Source: Bradyrhizobium sp. CCBAU 53338 (GTDB lineage Bacteria > Pseudomonadota > Alphaproteobacteria > Rhizobiales > Xanthobacteraceae). From it: a stretch of DNA of 64,000 bases. Location of the stretch: contig NZ_CP030048.1 in assembly GCF_015291665.1 (NCBI RefSeq), positions 2,170,001 to 2,234,000 on the forward strand, written 5' to 3'. Below are positions 36,986 to 46,307 of this stretch, piece by piece (position 1 is the stretch's first letter; the number at the start of each line of letters is the position of its first letter). The position numbers and the translations under genes were made by a program. Under the pieces are notes generated by a model. That model made no database searches and was not told the DNA's origin. It saw only the letters and a program-made list of their open reading frames with translations.

Positions 36986-39379
36986 TCATTCGCAGCGGCC
37001 CTCGACGTCCATGGAAATACAGAGACGTGCATCAGCTGTTTTGCGCTCGCCAGGCGCTACTGGTAGCGGCGAGATCCGGTCAATTCCAGTTGGGTTCGCT
37101 GATGCGATGCGCTGGCGCTGTCGAAGGCGCGCTGCATCCAGCAGCATCTGGGCTGCCCATCGATAGACGTTGCGCTCTCGCACGAGTTCGCGCATCAGGC
37201 GCATGCGGTCACGCTGTTCCGCAACCGACATGCGCAACGCTTGCAGGAACGCTTCCGCCATTCCGTGTGTGTCGTAAGGGTTGACAATCAGCGCTTCAGA
37301 CAGCTCGCGCGAGGCACCGGCGAAGCTCGACAGCATCAGCACCCCCTGTTCGTCGTCGCGCGCGGCGACGAATTCCTTGGCAACGAGGTTCATGCCGTCG
37401 TGCAGGCTTGAGACTATGCACATATCGGAGGCCCTGAAGAGTTCGAAGACCTCAGTGGGTTCGTGATGACGAACCACGAGGCGGACCGGTTCGAAGCCAT
37501 CTCGGCCGTGCCGCGCATTGACCTTTGAGACGAGTTGCTCGGCCTCCGCCTGTAGGGCGCTGTAGGGGCCTAGCTTGCTGCGCGTCGGTGCAGCAGCCTG
37601 AATCAAAACGAAACGTCCGACCCATTCAGGATGTCGGGTCAGCAGATCATCAACCGCGCGAATGCGATCGAGGATGCCCTTGGTATAGTCGAAGCGCTCA
37701 ATGCCGATGGCAATTCGCATGTCGGACGGCAGATCAAACCGCCTCCGGACCGCGTCACGACATTCGCGTACCGGAGCTTGTTGGGCAAGCGCGGCCGGTG
37801 GCCACTCAATCGAGATCGGATAGGGCCTGATCAGCGTTTCCTGACCGCCGAACGTGATGGATGCATGCTCCCGGTCGATGCGGCTCTCCATGAACCGATC
37901 CGCCGCCTCGATAAAATTGTTGCAGTGGAATTGCGTGTGGAAACCGAGAATGCTGCTCCCCAGCAAGCCGTCGATGATTTCCCGGCGCCAGGGACAGATT
38001 CCGAAGGTTTCGGCGTTCGGCCAGGGGATGTGCCAAAATGTGATAATCGTCGCTTTGGGTAACCGGTCGCGGATCATCCGGGGCAGCAGCGCGAAGTGGT
38101 AATCCTGCACCAGCACGACGGGATCATCGCAACTCGCCTCCCGAACGACCACATCGGCAAAGCGCTCGTTCACTCTGCGGTATTGCGTCCAATCCTCCTC
38201 TCGAAAAATCGGCCGGACGAATGCGATATGGCAGAGAGGCCAAAGCCCCTCGTTCGCGAGGCCGTAGTAATATCCATTTTGCTCTTGTTCTGAGAGCCAT
38301 ACCCTACGGAGCAAATAAGCAGGATCGGCGGGAGGCACGCGCACTCTATCCGTGGCATCGACGGTGTCTCGGTCGGCTGAACCCGAGCCGTGCGCTATCC
38401 ATGTGCCTCCGCAGGCTCGCATCACCGGCTCGAGCGCGGCGACCAAGCCGCTCGCCGGGATCTGCAATGCGATGCCGTTGTCGGAATGGTTGTGGATGTA
38501 AGGCTCGCGATTGGAAACGACCATGACTTGAGCGCGCGGTAGCTCTTCGACGAGCACGCGGTGCAGCGTCCTGGGCGACCATTCGATGTGAATGCCATAT
38601 GCAAAGCGCCGCTCCATGCGCAACTCGGAAAGCGCCGCGTGGACCTCGCGATTGAGAGGAAAGTTGCTGCGTTGCGGCGGCCCGGTAGCGTTACCCTGCT
38701 GTACCTCGACGAGTGCACCGCGGATCGAGCGGCTCCAGGCACGCATCAGTGTCAGTACGATTGCCGTCCCAAGCAGGCCCAGGCCTGCCGTTACCCCTAC
38801 GAGCGCGAGCACGGTATAGAGGCGCGCCTCGCTTGCGCGCTCCTCGATGAACGCCAGATCGTGCAGCACCAGGAGATGGCCCGTCGAAACGCCTCCGGTG
38901 ATCGGAAAGGAGCTTATATGGATTCGCCGTCCGGAATCCGTAACAGTCGCGAAGGCGCTGGACTTGTCCCGCTTGACGCTGTCACAGGTGACCGCTTTCG
39001 GAAAAGCCTTGGTTGCGTAGCGCAATTGCCCAGGTTCGGTGCAGAAGCCGAGCGCCAGAATGCGTTCGTCCTCGGTAATCCGCTCGAACACGGGAACGAG
39101 ATCGATCTCGGGTCTGGCCGTCATCGCCGTCGCCACCTGATCCCGGATCGATCGAAAGACAAGGCGCGAACGAAGGTCGATGTCGCGCTGCGACCAGTCC
39201 TCGACCATGACCGATGCGAGGAGCGTGAGAGCGGCAATCACAAGACCAATCGCGGCAAGCCCAAGAATGACGTACCGCGTGACAGGACTTCCGAACAACC
39301 GGTCAGCACCAATGCGGTGCATCAGGCGGCCATAGCCTCGCATGATTCCGCCATGTTCGACGTTTGCTCGATGGGCCAT
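36986..39379 (-). CDS. otsA: Membrane-anchored trehalose-6-phosphate synthase
   Basis: A 797-residue protein in two parts. The first 270 residues hold two membrane segments (about 35-60 and 190-215) around a periplasmic loop and a HAMP-like helix, as in sensor proteins. Residues 280-760 are a GT20 domain: [39 protein letters not shown], and [16 protein letters not shown]. The GT20 enzyme joins UDP-glucose and glucose-6-phosphate. The sensor-like half suggests regulation from outside the cell or membrane location. No trehalose phosphatase gene is beside it. Confidence 0.88.
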   Translation of the reverse strand: MAHRANVEHGGIMRGYGRLMHRIGADRLFGSPVTRYVILGLAAIGLVIAALTLLASVMVEDWSQRDIDLRSRLVFRSIRDQVATAMTARPEIDLVPVFERITEDERILALGFCTEPGQLRYATKAFPKAVTCDSVKRDKSSAFATVTDSGRRIHISSFPITGGVSTGHLLVLHDLAFIEERASEARLYTVLALVGVTAGLGLLGTAIVLTLMRAWSRSIRGALVEVQQGNATGPPQRSNFPLNREVHAALSELRMERRFAYGIHIEWSPRTLHRVLVEELPRAQVMVVSNREPYIHNHSDNGIALQIPASGLVAALEPVMRACGGTWIAHGSGSADRDTVDATDRVRVPPADPAYLLRRVWLSEQEQNGYYYGLANEGLWPLCHIAFVRPIFREEDWTQYRRVNERFADVVVREASCDDPVVLVQDYHFALLPRMIRDRLPKATIITFWHIPWPNAETFGICPWRREIIDGLLGSSILGFHTQFHCNNFIEAADRFMESRIDREHASITFGGQETLIRPYPISIEWPPAALAQQAPVRECRDAVRRRFDLPSDMRIAIGIERFDYTKGILDRIRAVDDLLTRHPEWVGRFVLIQAAAPTRSKLGPYSALQAEAEQLVSKVNARHGRDGFEPVRLVVRHHEPTEVFELFRASDMCIVSSLHDGMNLVAKEFVAARDDEQGVLMLSSFAGASRELSEALIVNPYDTHGMAEAFLQALRMSVAEQRDRMRLMRELVRERNVYRWAAQMLLDAARLRQRQRIASANPTGIDRISPLPVAPGERKTADARLCISMDVEGRCE

Positions 39380-39444
39380 CGTCAGGAAATCCGGTTCGAC
39401 GGGATTTCAGCATGGTGCATCATAGGGATCATGTCGGCGCCTCC

Positions 39445-40365
39445 CTAGTACTCCGGTTCGGATGTTCGTGTCTTCCCATTCGCCTGGCCGGATACACCGA
39501 CCTTCTGCAGGTAGGCGATAATATCGTGACGAGAGGGAGCATCGAGTACACGAACCGGCATGCGCGCTCCAGGCACCGCCTTCTTGGGATCGGCCAGCCA
39601 TTGGTCGAGTTTGTCCACCGACCAGACAAGGCCAGCGTTCCGCAGCGCTGCTGAATAATTGTAGCGGGCAACCGAGCCGGCGGTGCGTCCGACCACCCCT
39701 CCAAGCATCGGTCCGATCTTGTTGCGATCCAAGGCGTGGCACGCTGTACACCGCTGGGTGAAGAGCTCGCGGCCGTGGATCGCGTCCGGTGCGGCATCGG
39801 CAAGAAAGCGCGCGAGATCCTTTGCTTGCGACGGACTTGCCGAGCGGCCGAACGTGTAGCTTAGTGTGATCGTATCAACGTGATCCATGTCCGAGTCTTT
39901 CGAAAAGGCCGGATCGACATAGAAAACGACGGGCATGTCGACCCTTTGATGTGGATCGAGACGCTCCTCGTTGAAGCAGAAGCACTGAATCTTGTTGAAG
40001 TAGATGCCGCTCGTTGGTGGCGTGACATTGAAGGTCGCATGTCCCACCGTCGCCTGATCGCTCAGGTTCTCGGCGCTGAAGAATACGAGCTTTTGTTCGC
40101 CGAGGTGAACGGTCACGGAGCGCTGTTCCGGCTCGAACCGCCACGGCAGGCCGGGTGATACGTTGCTATCGAAGGCAACCGTTACAGTTTTCTGTGACGT
40201 GCTTGCGGGATCGCCATAGGCTCTTTGCGTCGTTCCTCCGTAACCGGTTGCGCCGCAGAACGCTCGATACAATTCCGGCGAGTAGGCCACCAGGCCGCAC
40301 ATGATTGCCAAGGTGATGAAGCATGGTACGAGAACGTTCAGGTTCTTCCGACGGCGTGATTGCAT
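39445..40365 (-). CDS. Cox11/CtaG copper chaperone fused to a class I cytochrome c
   Basis: A 306-residue fusion. Residues 10-30 are a membrane anchor, 55-175 a Cox11 domain with the copper motif CFCF (Cys128/Cys130) and the membrane-proximal Cys37. Residues 190-290 are a class I cytochrome c with CTACH at 206-210, KIGPMLGG, and a likely Met ligand in GARMP (about 269). Cox11 delivers copper to the CuB site of heme-copper oxidases. No oxidase genes are adjacent; the next gene is the trehalose-6-phosphate synthase. Confidence 0.88.
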   Translation of the reverse strand: MQSRRRKNLNVLVPCFITLAIMCGLVAYSPELYRAFCGATGYGGTTQRAYGDPASTSQKTVTVAFDSNVSPGLPWRFEPEQRSVTVHLGEQKLVFFSAENLSDQATVGHATFNVTPPTSGIYFNKIQCFCFNEERLDPHQRVDMPVVFYVDPAFSKDSDMDHVDTITLSYTFGRSASPSQAKDLARFLADAAPDAIHGRELFTQRCTACHALDRNKIGPMLGGVVGRTAGSVARYNYSAALRNAGLVWSVDKLDQWLADPKKAVPGARMPVRVLDAPSRHDIIAYLQKVGVSGQANGKTRTSEPEY

Positions 40366-40470
40366 TGTCGTCTCGCAGAAGTCGGGCGCCAGTCAACTAC
40401 TGGCACTTCTCGACGATCTTGTGATTGTTACTGTTGGTGGTGAAGTAGAGATTCCGAGTTTCTCGGGAAT

Positions 40471-41274
40471 TTAGCCAGAAGTGCGGCTCGGTGCGCGCGC
40501 GCTCGTTGTTGGAAGGATCGGAGCAGATGTAGACGTGATTGTCGCACCCGTTTCCCGATGCGACGCATGATCGGCCAGGAGCAGATGGCGGCGATACTCG
40601 TATTCGATCAAGCTGAAGCAGTCGCAGCTCAACTTCGACAGTCCGACGGCGTCTTCAACTGTTATGCAGCCTCGTCTGGTCGACAGGGTTCCTTCCTTCT
40701 GCAGGCCTTCAAGGCACTCCGTCACGCTGGCGCGCCGCACCCCTAGCAGTTCCGCCAACATCATGTGGGTGAGCGGCATGTTATCCGTGCCCAGCGAGCT
40801 GCGAGCGACGAGCAACCAGCGGACAAGCCTCTGTCTGAGATCGTGATAGGAATTGCAAGCTCCCGATTGCGAGGTCTGCACGAGGACGGCGGCCAGATAT
40901 CGCTCCACGACTGAGCGCAAATACGGGAGATTCTCAAGAATCTTCGAGAAATCACTGGTTTTGACTCGTAACGCTTCCCCGTCCACCTGAACGGTCCTGC
41001 GGTGCAGAGGCGCCGACTTGGCTGCAAGCAGAACTGGCGCGCCAACCAGGCCTTCCGACCCAATCAGCCAGACTTCGACAAATTTGTCCTGATCGACGCG
41101 AGCGGCCACCGAGACGAGTCCGCTTTCGACGAAATAGACGTACTCCATCGGCAGCCGGTAATGATGGAGGACCTGATGGCGACGGAGCTGAATGCGCTCG
41201 CAAACGCCGACAATGCCCGCGAGCTCCTCAGCCGGGATCAGACGAAGCAGCTTGTTCCGAACCTCTTCCACCAT
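40471..41274 (-). CDS. Crp/Fnr family regulator without Fe-S cysteines
   Basis: A 267-residue protein with a cyclic-nucleotide-like beta barrel (about 20-130) and a winged helix (about 165-225; LAELLGVRRASVTECLEGLQ). No Fnr-type cysteine group is visible near the start. I chose the ATG at 41274, which follows GAAAGAG; the longer frame from 41352 is less likely. The C-terminal tail is Ser/Thr-rich and of unknown role. Upstream of the Cox11 fusion but on the same strand with 105 bp between. Confidence 0.82.
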   Translation of the reverse strand: MVEEVRNKLLRLIPAEELAGIVGVCERIQLRRHQVLHHYRLPMEYVYFVESGLVSVAARVDQDKFVEVWLIGSEGLVGAPVLLAAKSAPLHRRTVQVDGEALRVKTSDFSKILENLPYLRSVVERYLAAVLVQTSQSGACNSYHDLRQRLVRWLLVARSSLGTDNMPLTHMMLAELLGVRRASVTECLEGLQKEGTLSTRRGCITVEDAVGLSKLSCDCFSLIEYEYRRHLLLADHASHRETGATITSTSAPILPTTSARAPSRTSG

Positions 41275-41650
41275 TCGCTCTTTCGGTTGTCGTGCATAGC
41301 AACCATTGTGCTGGAGCGCCATCCGAGCGTATTGGCAGTTGCATAGACACACAAGTTTTGCCCCGACGCAGCATGTTGTCGCATGGGGATCTCAAATCTC
41401 GAAGTTCCTCTCGACCGACTAAAGTATGAAAAATGTGGGAGGGTCAGAGGCAATTGTTCGTTACGGTCGCTTTTCCGGAACGCGTCAGTACGCTAGCGTA
41501 CAGTTCCTTCAGCGACGGGTCGGGGTCATTCGCTTTGCCGGCATTGTTGGATTCGTCGAGACGTGGGATGTAGAGCCGGCTGTTTCGGTGCTGCTATGAA
41601 CTTTATGCTTGGCGTCACCGCTCTGCCGCACCTGCCGTCCGAGATCGTCG

Positions 41651-42022
41651 ATGTCCGAAGAGCTGCTATCCGAGGAGGTCCGCGACTTGATTCTGCGGCA
41701 TATCGATACAGTGGCTCAGCTGGAAGCCCTTCTGTTCTTGCGCGAGCGGCCGGCCGAGGAATGGAACGCGATTGCCGTTGCAAAACGCCTGTACGCACCA
41801 CCCGCAGAAATGGGCGCTGCTCTCGCCGGACTTGCCAGCGCCGGATTCTTGAGGCGGCAGAATCAGCTTTATCGCTACGCTCCGACATCCAGCGACGGAG
41901 CGACGGTGGACGCGCTGGCGAAAGCCTATGCGCGTCAGCTGATTACCATTACCAATCTCATCCATTCGAAGCCGCGCGGTATCCGGGCGTTCTCGGATGC
42001 CTTTAAGTTTCGGAAGGACTAG
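41651..42022 (+). CDS. Small winged-helix-like protein
   Basis: A 123-residue soluble protein with helices that look like a winged helix (LEALLFLRERPAEEWNAIAV, ALAGLASAGFLRR, LYRYAP). Such proteins sit before pairs of small DUF5985 membrane proteins in Bradyrhizobium-like genomes; the exact family is not certain. First of three close genes (7 and 2 bp gaps) that are surely co-transcribed. Confidence 0.7.
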   Translation: MSEELLSEEVRDLILRHIDTVAQLEALLFLRERPAEEWNAIAVAKRLYAPPAEMGAALAGLASAGFLRRQNQLYRYAPTSSDGATVDALAKAYARQLITITNLIHSKPRGIRAFSDAFKFRKD

Positions 42023-42029
42023 GTCGCCC

Positions 42030-42284
42030 ATGGCCGCGGCGATCTACAGTCTCTGTGCGATCACCAGCGCTTTGTGCGCGTGGTTACTCATTCGCGCTTA
42101 TCGCGCGACCACCTCCCGCTTGTTGTTATGGAGTTCGATCTGCTTTGCCGGGCTTGTATTGAACAATGTGGCGCTCTGGATGGACAAGCTGGTGTTCCCT
42201 GCGACAGACCTCTCGATACTCAGGACGAGCATCGCGCTGTTGTCGACGCTGGTTCTTCTGTACGGCCTGATCTGGGAGGATTAG
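42030..42284 (+). CDS. Small membrane protein (DUF5985-like), first copy
   Basis: An 84-residue protein with three membrane segments (IYSLCAITSALCAWLLIRAY, LLLWSSICFAGLVLNNVALW, ILRTSIALLSTLVLLYGLIW). AAGGA stands upstream. Function unknown. Paired with the next gene, of similar size and topology. Confidence 0.75.
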   Translation: MAAAIYSLCAITSALCAWLLIRAYRATTSRLLLWSSICFAGLVLNNVALWMDKLVFPATDLSILRTSIALLSTLVLLYGLIWED

Positions 42285-42286
42285 AG

Positions 42287-42559
42287 ATGGAGCACGTCGC
42301 TGACATCTTGGCCGGCGCCGCAGCGACGGCATCGCTTGCGGTTGCCGGGTTCTTCGCAAAGTTCTGGCGCCGGACGCGGGATTCTCTCTTTCTGTTGTTT
42401 GCAGCAGCATTCACGATCGATGCGTTGGCACGTCTTGTGTTGAGTGCGGTTCAGGTCTCCGATACGGCCGAGCCCATCTATTATCTGCCGCGTCTCGTAA
42501 TGTTTGGCCTGATCGCCGTTGCGATCGCCCGCAAGAATGCGCCAGGTAAAGGCGGATAG
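42287..42559 (+). CDS. Small membrane protein (DUF5985-like), second copy
   Basis: A 90-residue protein with three membrane segments and a basic loop (FFAKFWRRTRDSLFLLFAAA). GGGAGG lies before the ATG. It starts two bases after the previous stop. The two are likely to be partner subunits. Confidence 0.75.
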   Translation: MEHVADILAGAAATASLAVAGFFAKFWRRTRDSLFLLFAAAFTIDALARLVLSAVQVSDTAEPIYYLPRLVMFGLIAVAIARKNAPGKGG

Positions 42560-42713
42560 TTGAAGGCGCTGCCGAGCCCCGATTATCGGCGTGGCCGCAC
42601 GCGAGAATTCTAGCCACAAACCCTGTACGATCCCGTACCGATTGAGACTTCAGTCTGCTTTAGCGATTGCTCCATGCCAAACCATTAAGGAATATCGCGG
42701 ATTGGGGGGGCTC

Positions 42714-42884
42714 ATGAACGAATCAAATCAATCCGTATTGCAATTTCCGCAAAGCCATTGCGTATTCTGCACGAATAAAACGCCGCATGTACATGAGCGG
42801 CTGGCAGTCAATGGAAAGCAGGTCGTGCGCTCGCTCTGTCTCATGTGCAAAAGAGAGCAGCCCAAAGAAAGATATGAAGCCTGA
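42714..42884 (+). CDS. Small zinc-ribbon-like protein
   Basis: A 56-residue protein with two CxxC pairs (CVFC at about 17 and CLMC at about 42), which would bind zinc. The gene region is less GC-rich than its neighbours. A G-rich site precedes the ATG. No family recognised; such size and layout fit a small regulatory or accessory protein. Confidence 0.5.
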   Translation: MNESNQSVLQFPQSHCVFCTNKTPHVHERLAVNGKQVVRSLCLMCKREQPKERYEA

Positions 42885-42928
42885 TCCAGCTACGAAAGAT
42901 CTCAGGGCAGGCGGAAAGAAGCGGCGGT

Positions 42929-43168
42929 ATGAGCGCTATTGGAAATGTTCTGGACGAGCACGAACGTCGCGTAGCGGCGATTACCGCGATAGCGATCGAA
43001 GTCGGAGCCCTCGTTTTGAGTGAGAGCGCGGGCGAGCCAACGTCAACAGTCAATCCGAACGCTGAGAAGTTAGTTTATGCCAAGGCTTTCCGGGCCTGGG
43101 CAGATGGCGCAATTGAAGGAATTGCAGAAGATATATTCGAGACAGTGGGAGAGGTTCTGGATGCCTAG
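42929..43168 (+). CDS. Small hypothetical protein
   Basis: A 79-residue, mostly helical, acidic protein (ERRVAAITAIAIEVGALVLS ... IAEDIFETVGEVLDA). Begins 44 bp after the CxxC protein in the same direction. No family recognised. Confidence 0.4.
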   Translation: MSAIGNVLDEHERRVAAITAIAIEVGALVLSESAGEPTSTVNPNAEKLVYAKAFRAWADGAIEGIAEDIFETVGEVLDA

Positions 43169-43460
43169 AGTGGGACCAGCTAACGTGGGAAGGGCTGACT
43201 GACCATCAGCGGATGGCGATCCAGGAGTGGCGTTGCGGCTTGTCCAATGATGGACTGGACCGACCGACGTGTCGCGGCGAGAAAGCGGCAGTCTACAACG
43301 CGCGGTGCTTGAAGCAGACCCCTCGCGCGAAGACCACGCGTCCGACCTTGCTGCGCCAGGCGACATGGTCACGAATGCATTGGACCGGCTGATCGATAGG
43401 GTCTCGATCGCAAGCTAGGAGCCAAGAGGCAAAGCATCCTATTGATTGTATTGGAAAATA
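43169..43460. other. Gap without recognisable genes
   Basis: Nearly 300 bp before the tRNA remnant. Frames are short and unlike proteins. It may be debris of an integrated element. Confidence 0.4.
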
Positions 43461-43510
43461 GCTGATGCCCAATCAGCGGGTCCCAGGTTCGAGCCCTGGT
43501 GCGCCGACCA
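43461..43510 (+). tRNA. tRNA 3' half remnant, probably tRNA-Lys
   Basis: The 3' end of a tRNA without its 5' half: anticodon-stem-like GCTGA/TCAGC (43461-43477), then GGGTC, a perfect T-arm CCAGG-TTCGAGC-CCTGG (43483-43499), acceptor strand TGCGCCG, discriminator A and CCA (43508-43510). No matching 5' acceptor strand (CGGCGCA) is near upstream. It resembles the end of alphaproteobacterial tRNA-Lys genes, from memory. Such partial tRNAs mark the far end of elements that integrated into a tRNA gene. Confidence 0.7.
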
Positions 43511-43751
43511 AATAATGGGTTGAAGCCTGTTCGTTTCTTCTCGCGCGCGGCCGGATCCGAGCCGAGGCGAGAAAACCTGCGAAGTCGAGTCGGCACGCTC
43601 CGACAATCAAATAAAAGCAACTGAAGTCGTTCGCGAGCTGAAAAGGGAAGCCGGCAAGCGCCGGCGCCTCGATCGCTGCGACATCGTAGCGCGCGAACGG
43701 AAGGCGGCCGGGATTGTTCCGCGCCAGCCAGTTGTTGGTGAGCCGGCGTAC

Positions 43752-43759
43752 GATTGTGC
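43752..43759. repeat. IS66 target duplication, left copy
   Basis: GATTGTGC, identical to 46300-46307. Confidence 0.85.
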
Positions 43760-43792
43760 GTAAGCATCCGGTGAGTACCGCGGAGCGGTTAT

Positions 43793-45421
43793 TCAGGCGG
43801 CTTGGTTGACTTGGTTGTTTCGGTTGCGCCAATTCCAGGGCAGAAGTTCGTCGAGCTGTTGGAGCGGATGTGCAGCGATGCGCGCCAGGACGTCGGCGAG
43901 CCAGGCTTGTGGATCGACGTCGTTCATTTTGGCTGTGACGATGAGGCTGTACATCATCGCGGCCCGGTCGCCGCCGCGGTCGGAGCCACAGAACAGCCAA
44001 GACTTCCGCCCCAAAGCGATGCCGCGCAGGGCTCGTTCGGCGGCGTTGTTCGACAGGCAGATGCGGCCGTCCTCAAGGAAGCGGGTGAACGAGCCCCAGC
44101 GCTTGAGCATGTAGTCCATCGCCTTGGCAACGTCGTTGCGCCGAGAGAGCTTGGCGCGTTGCTCACGCATCCATCCTTCCAAATCGGCGGCGAGCGGCGC
44201 GCTGAGCTCCTGGCGCACGGCCCGGCGCCGCTCGGGCTTCTCGCCGTTGATGCCGCGCTCGATCTCGAACAAGGCATCGATCCGGCGGACTGCTTCCAGC
44301 GCCAGCGGCGAGATCACCGCAGGCTTTCTGCCCTGTACCTTGCGGCGCGCATTTTCCGCCAGATCAGCCATTACGAAGAACGGTCGCCGGGCATGGACCC
44401 AACACGCGGCTTCCAGGATCGGACCTGCGTTGCGGCCCGCCTCGTAAAGCTTGCCATAGCCGCTATAGGCATCGGCCTGGAAGATGCCGCTGTAGCCGGC
44501 TAGATGGGCTTGGGGATGCTCGCCGGCGCGATCGCGCGAGTAATAAAACACTGTCCCCGGCGGGGCTTGGCCGCCAAACGGCTTGTCGTCGCGCACATAG
44601 ACCCAGATTCGACCGGTATCGGTCTTGCCTTTGGCCAGGACCGGCACCGTCGTGTCATCTCCGTGCAATCGCTCGGCGCTCAGCACGTGGGCCTCGAGGC
44701 GCTTGAACAAAGGCATCAGCGCCGCCGTGCAGCCACCAACCTGGTCGGCCAGGGTCGACAGGCTGAGCGGCACGCCCTCTTTAGCATAGCGCTCGGCCTG
44801 CCGGTTTAGCGGCTGGTGCTGACCGAACTTCTCGAACAGCACCATTGCCAGCAAGCTGGGGCCGGCCCAACCACGAGCGATGACGTGGAACGGCGCCGGG
44901 GCCTGGCTGATTTTCTCGCAATCACGGCAGCTGAACTTCTCCCGGACGTGCTGGATCACCTTCCAGGATTTCGGGATCACCTCCAGCGTCTCGGTGATGT
45001 CCTCGCCAAGCTTGGACAGCCGCAAACCGCCGCAGCAGATGCACGACGTCGGTCCCGGCACGAGCACCCGCTCGCGAGGCAGATGCTCCGGGAACGGCTG
45101 GCGCGACGGCCGCTTGCGCGTGAACGAGGCCACCTTTGTCGTCTTGGCCGCGGCCATTTCGGCAGCGAGTTCGTCCTCAGTCGCTGAAGCCTCGAGCTCC
45201 TCCAACGTCAGTTCGAGCTGATCCAGCAGCCTTGCGGTACGCTCCGAGCGAGGGCCATGGCGATCACGGTTCAGCTTTTTGATCTGCAGCTTCAGGTGAG
45301 CGATCAGCGCATGGTCGTCGGACTGCTGGGCGCGAACGCTGGCGAGTTCGGCACGCGTCGCCAGCAACGCCGCTTGGAGCGCCTCAATATCTTCCGGCAG
45401 CTTCTCGGGACCGTCACCCAT
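43793..45421 (-). CDS. tnpC: IS66 transposase TnpC
   Basis: A 542-residue DDE transposase: an N-terminal leucine-rich helix, a zinc-binding part (CICCGG, CRDC), then catalytic segments HGDDTTVPV, FQADAYSGY and NNAAERALRGIALGRK. Full length for the family and without frameshift. Confidence 0.95.
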   Translation of the reverse strand: MGDGPEKLPEDIEALQAALLATRAELASVRAQQSDDHALIAHLKLQIKKLNRDRHGPRSERTARLLDQLELTLEELEASATEDELAAEMAAAKTTKVASFTRKRPSRQPFPEHLPRERVLVPGPTSCICCGGLRLSKLGEDITETLEVIPKSWKVIQHVREKFSCRDCEKISQAPAPFHVIARGWAGPSLLAMVLFEKFGQHQPLNRQAERYAKEGVPLSLSTLADQVGGCTAALMPLFKRLEAHVLSAERLHGDDTTVPVLAKGKTDTGRIWVYVRDDKPFGGQAPPGTVFYYSRDRAGEHPQAHLAGYSGIFQADAYSGYGKLYEAGRNAGPILEAACWVHARRPFFVMADLAENARRKVQGRKPAVISPLALEAVRRIDALFEIERGINGEKPERRRAVRQELSAPLAADLEGWMREQRAKLSRRNDVAKAMDYMLKRWGSFTRFLEDGRICLSNNAAERALRGIALGRKSWLFCGSDRGGDRAAMMYSLIVTAKMNDVDPQAWLADVLARIAAHPLQQLDELLPWNWRNRNNQVNQAA

Positions 45422-45491
45422 GCATCGATGGAATCACAAAAACCGCGATTTGGCGCGCGCTTTTTGCAATCTCACGGGACTATTGCGCAAC

Positions 45492-45839
45492 CTATCCGGC
45501 GCTCTGCGGCCGCCAGCTGTGTTGCGGATTGCGCCAGTCGATCGCCTCCAGCAAATAGCCCATCTGAGCTGCCGTCAGCGACACCACCCCATCCACCGTC
45601 GCGGGCCAGATGAAGCGCCCATGGTCCAGCCGTTTGGCGTAGAGCGATAGCCCGATCCCGTCGTGCCAAAGCGCCTTGATCAGTGTGCCAGCACGACCAC
45701 GGAACACGAAGACGTCGCCGGCAAAAGGATCTCGCCCCAGCCCCTCCTGCACCAGCAATGCCAGACCCTGCATGCCTTTGCGCATGTCAGTGTGACCGGT
45801 CGCGATCCAGATTCTTGCCCCTGCCGCGATCGGGATCAT
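45492..45839 (-). CDS. tnpB: IS66 accessory protein TnpB
   Basis: A 115-residue protein of the IS66 Orf2 family (ATGHTDMRKGMQGLALLVQE, DVFVFRGRAGTLIKALWHD). Start overlaps the stop of tnpA by four bases. Confidence 0.95.
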   Translation of the reverse strand: MIPIAAGARIWIATGHTDMRKGMQGLALLVQEGLGRDPFAGDVFVFRGRAGTLIKALWHDGIGLSLYAKRLDHGRFIWPATVDGVVSLTAAQMGYLLEAIDWRNPQHSWRPQSAG

Positions 45840-46240
45840 CGCCGCTCCAGCAGATCCAACACGCGAGACAACGCGGTCATATCAACGCCGGCGTCCACGA
45901 TCACCCGACAGCCCTTGCCGATGACAATCTCCATGCGTCCGCTCGCTGGCCCCGCCAAAGCTATTGGCGGCACCGGCGGTTGGTCCGCCATCACCGTCGC
46001 AGGCACAAAGGCTGGCTGAGGCTGTTCAATGTCGTTCGTCCGCGCCCCAAACGATCGTCGCCAAGTCAACAAGAGCGAGCGAGAGATGCCATACCGTCGT
46101 GCCGTCGACGAGACCGCGCGCGGTGCTTGCAAACTCTCCAGGACGATTTTGAGCTTCTCATCATCGGTCCAGCGCCGGCGGCGGCCGGTCTCGACAACCT
46201 CGAACCGTTCGATCTGAGTACTGAATTTATTGCTGTCCAT
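45836..46240 (-). CDS. tnpA: IS66 accessory protein TnpA
   Basis: A 134-residue protein with the N-terminal helix-turn-helix of IS66 Orf1 (RRRWTDDEKLKIVLES, ARRYGISRSLLLTWRR). Confidence 0.95.
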   Translation of the reverse strand: MDSNKFSTQIERFEVVETGRRRRWTDDEKLKIVLESLQAPRAVSSTARRYGISRSLLLTWRRSFGARTNDIEQPQPAFVPATVMADQPPVPPIALAGPASGRMEIVIGKGCRVIVDAGVDMTALSRVLDLLERR

Positions 46241-46299
46241 AAGGGCTGTTACACAGCACCTGCATCAACCCGACAAGGCGGCCCTCACCGGAGGGAGAC

Positions 46300-46307
46300 G
46301 ATTGTGC
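46300..46307. repeat. IS66 target duplication, right copy
   Basis: GATTGTGC, identical to 43752-43759. Confidence 0.85.

Larger units (their letters stand above)
43760..46299 (-). mobile_element. IS66 family insertion sequence, complete
   Basis: A 2540-bp element with three genes (tnpA, tnpB, tnpC) on the minus strand. The ends begin GTAAGCATCCGGTGAG on the left and GTCTCCCTCCGGTGAG on the right (read inward), so imperfect inverted repeats with a shared TCCGGTGAG. It is flanked by an 8-bp duplication GATTGTGC at 43752-43759 and 46300-46307, the size usual for IS66. The intact duplication implies a fairly recent insertion. Confidence 0.88.

Noticed and set aside
43473..44000. Minus-strand frame ending in GAPGLEPGT
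   Set aside because: This ending is the well-known false translation of tRNA 3' ends; it confirmed the tRNA remnant rather than a gene.
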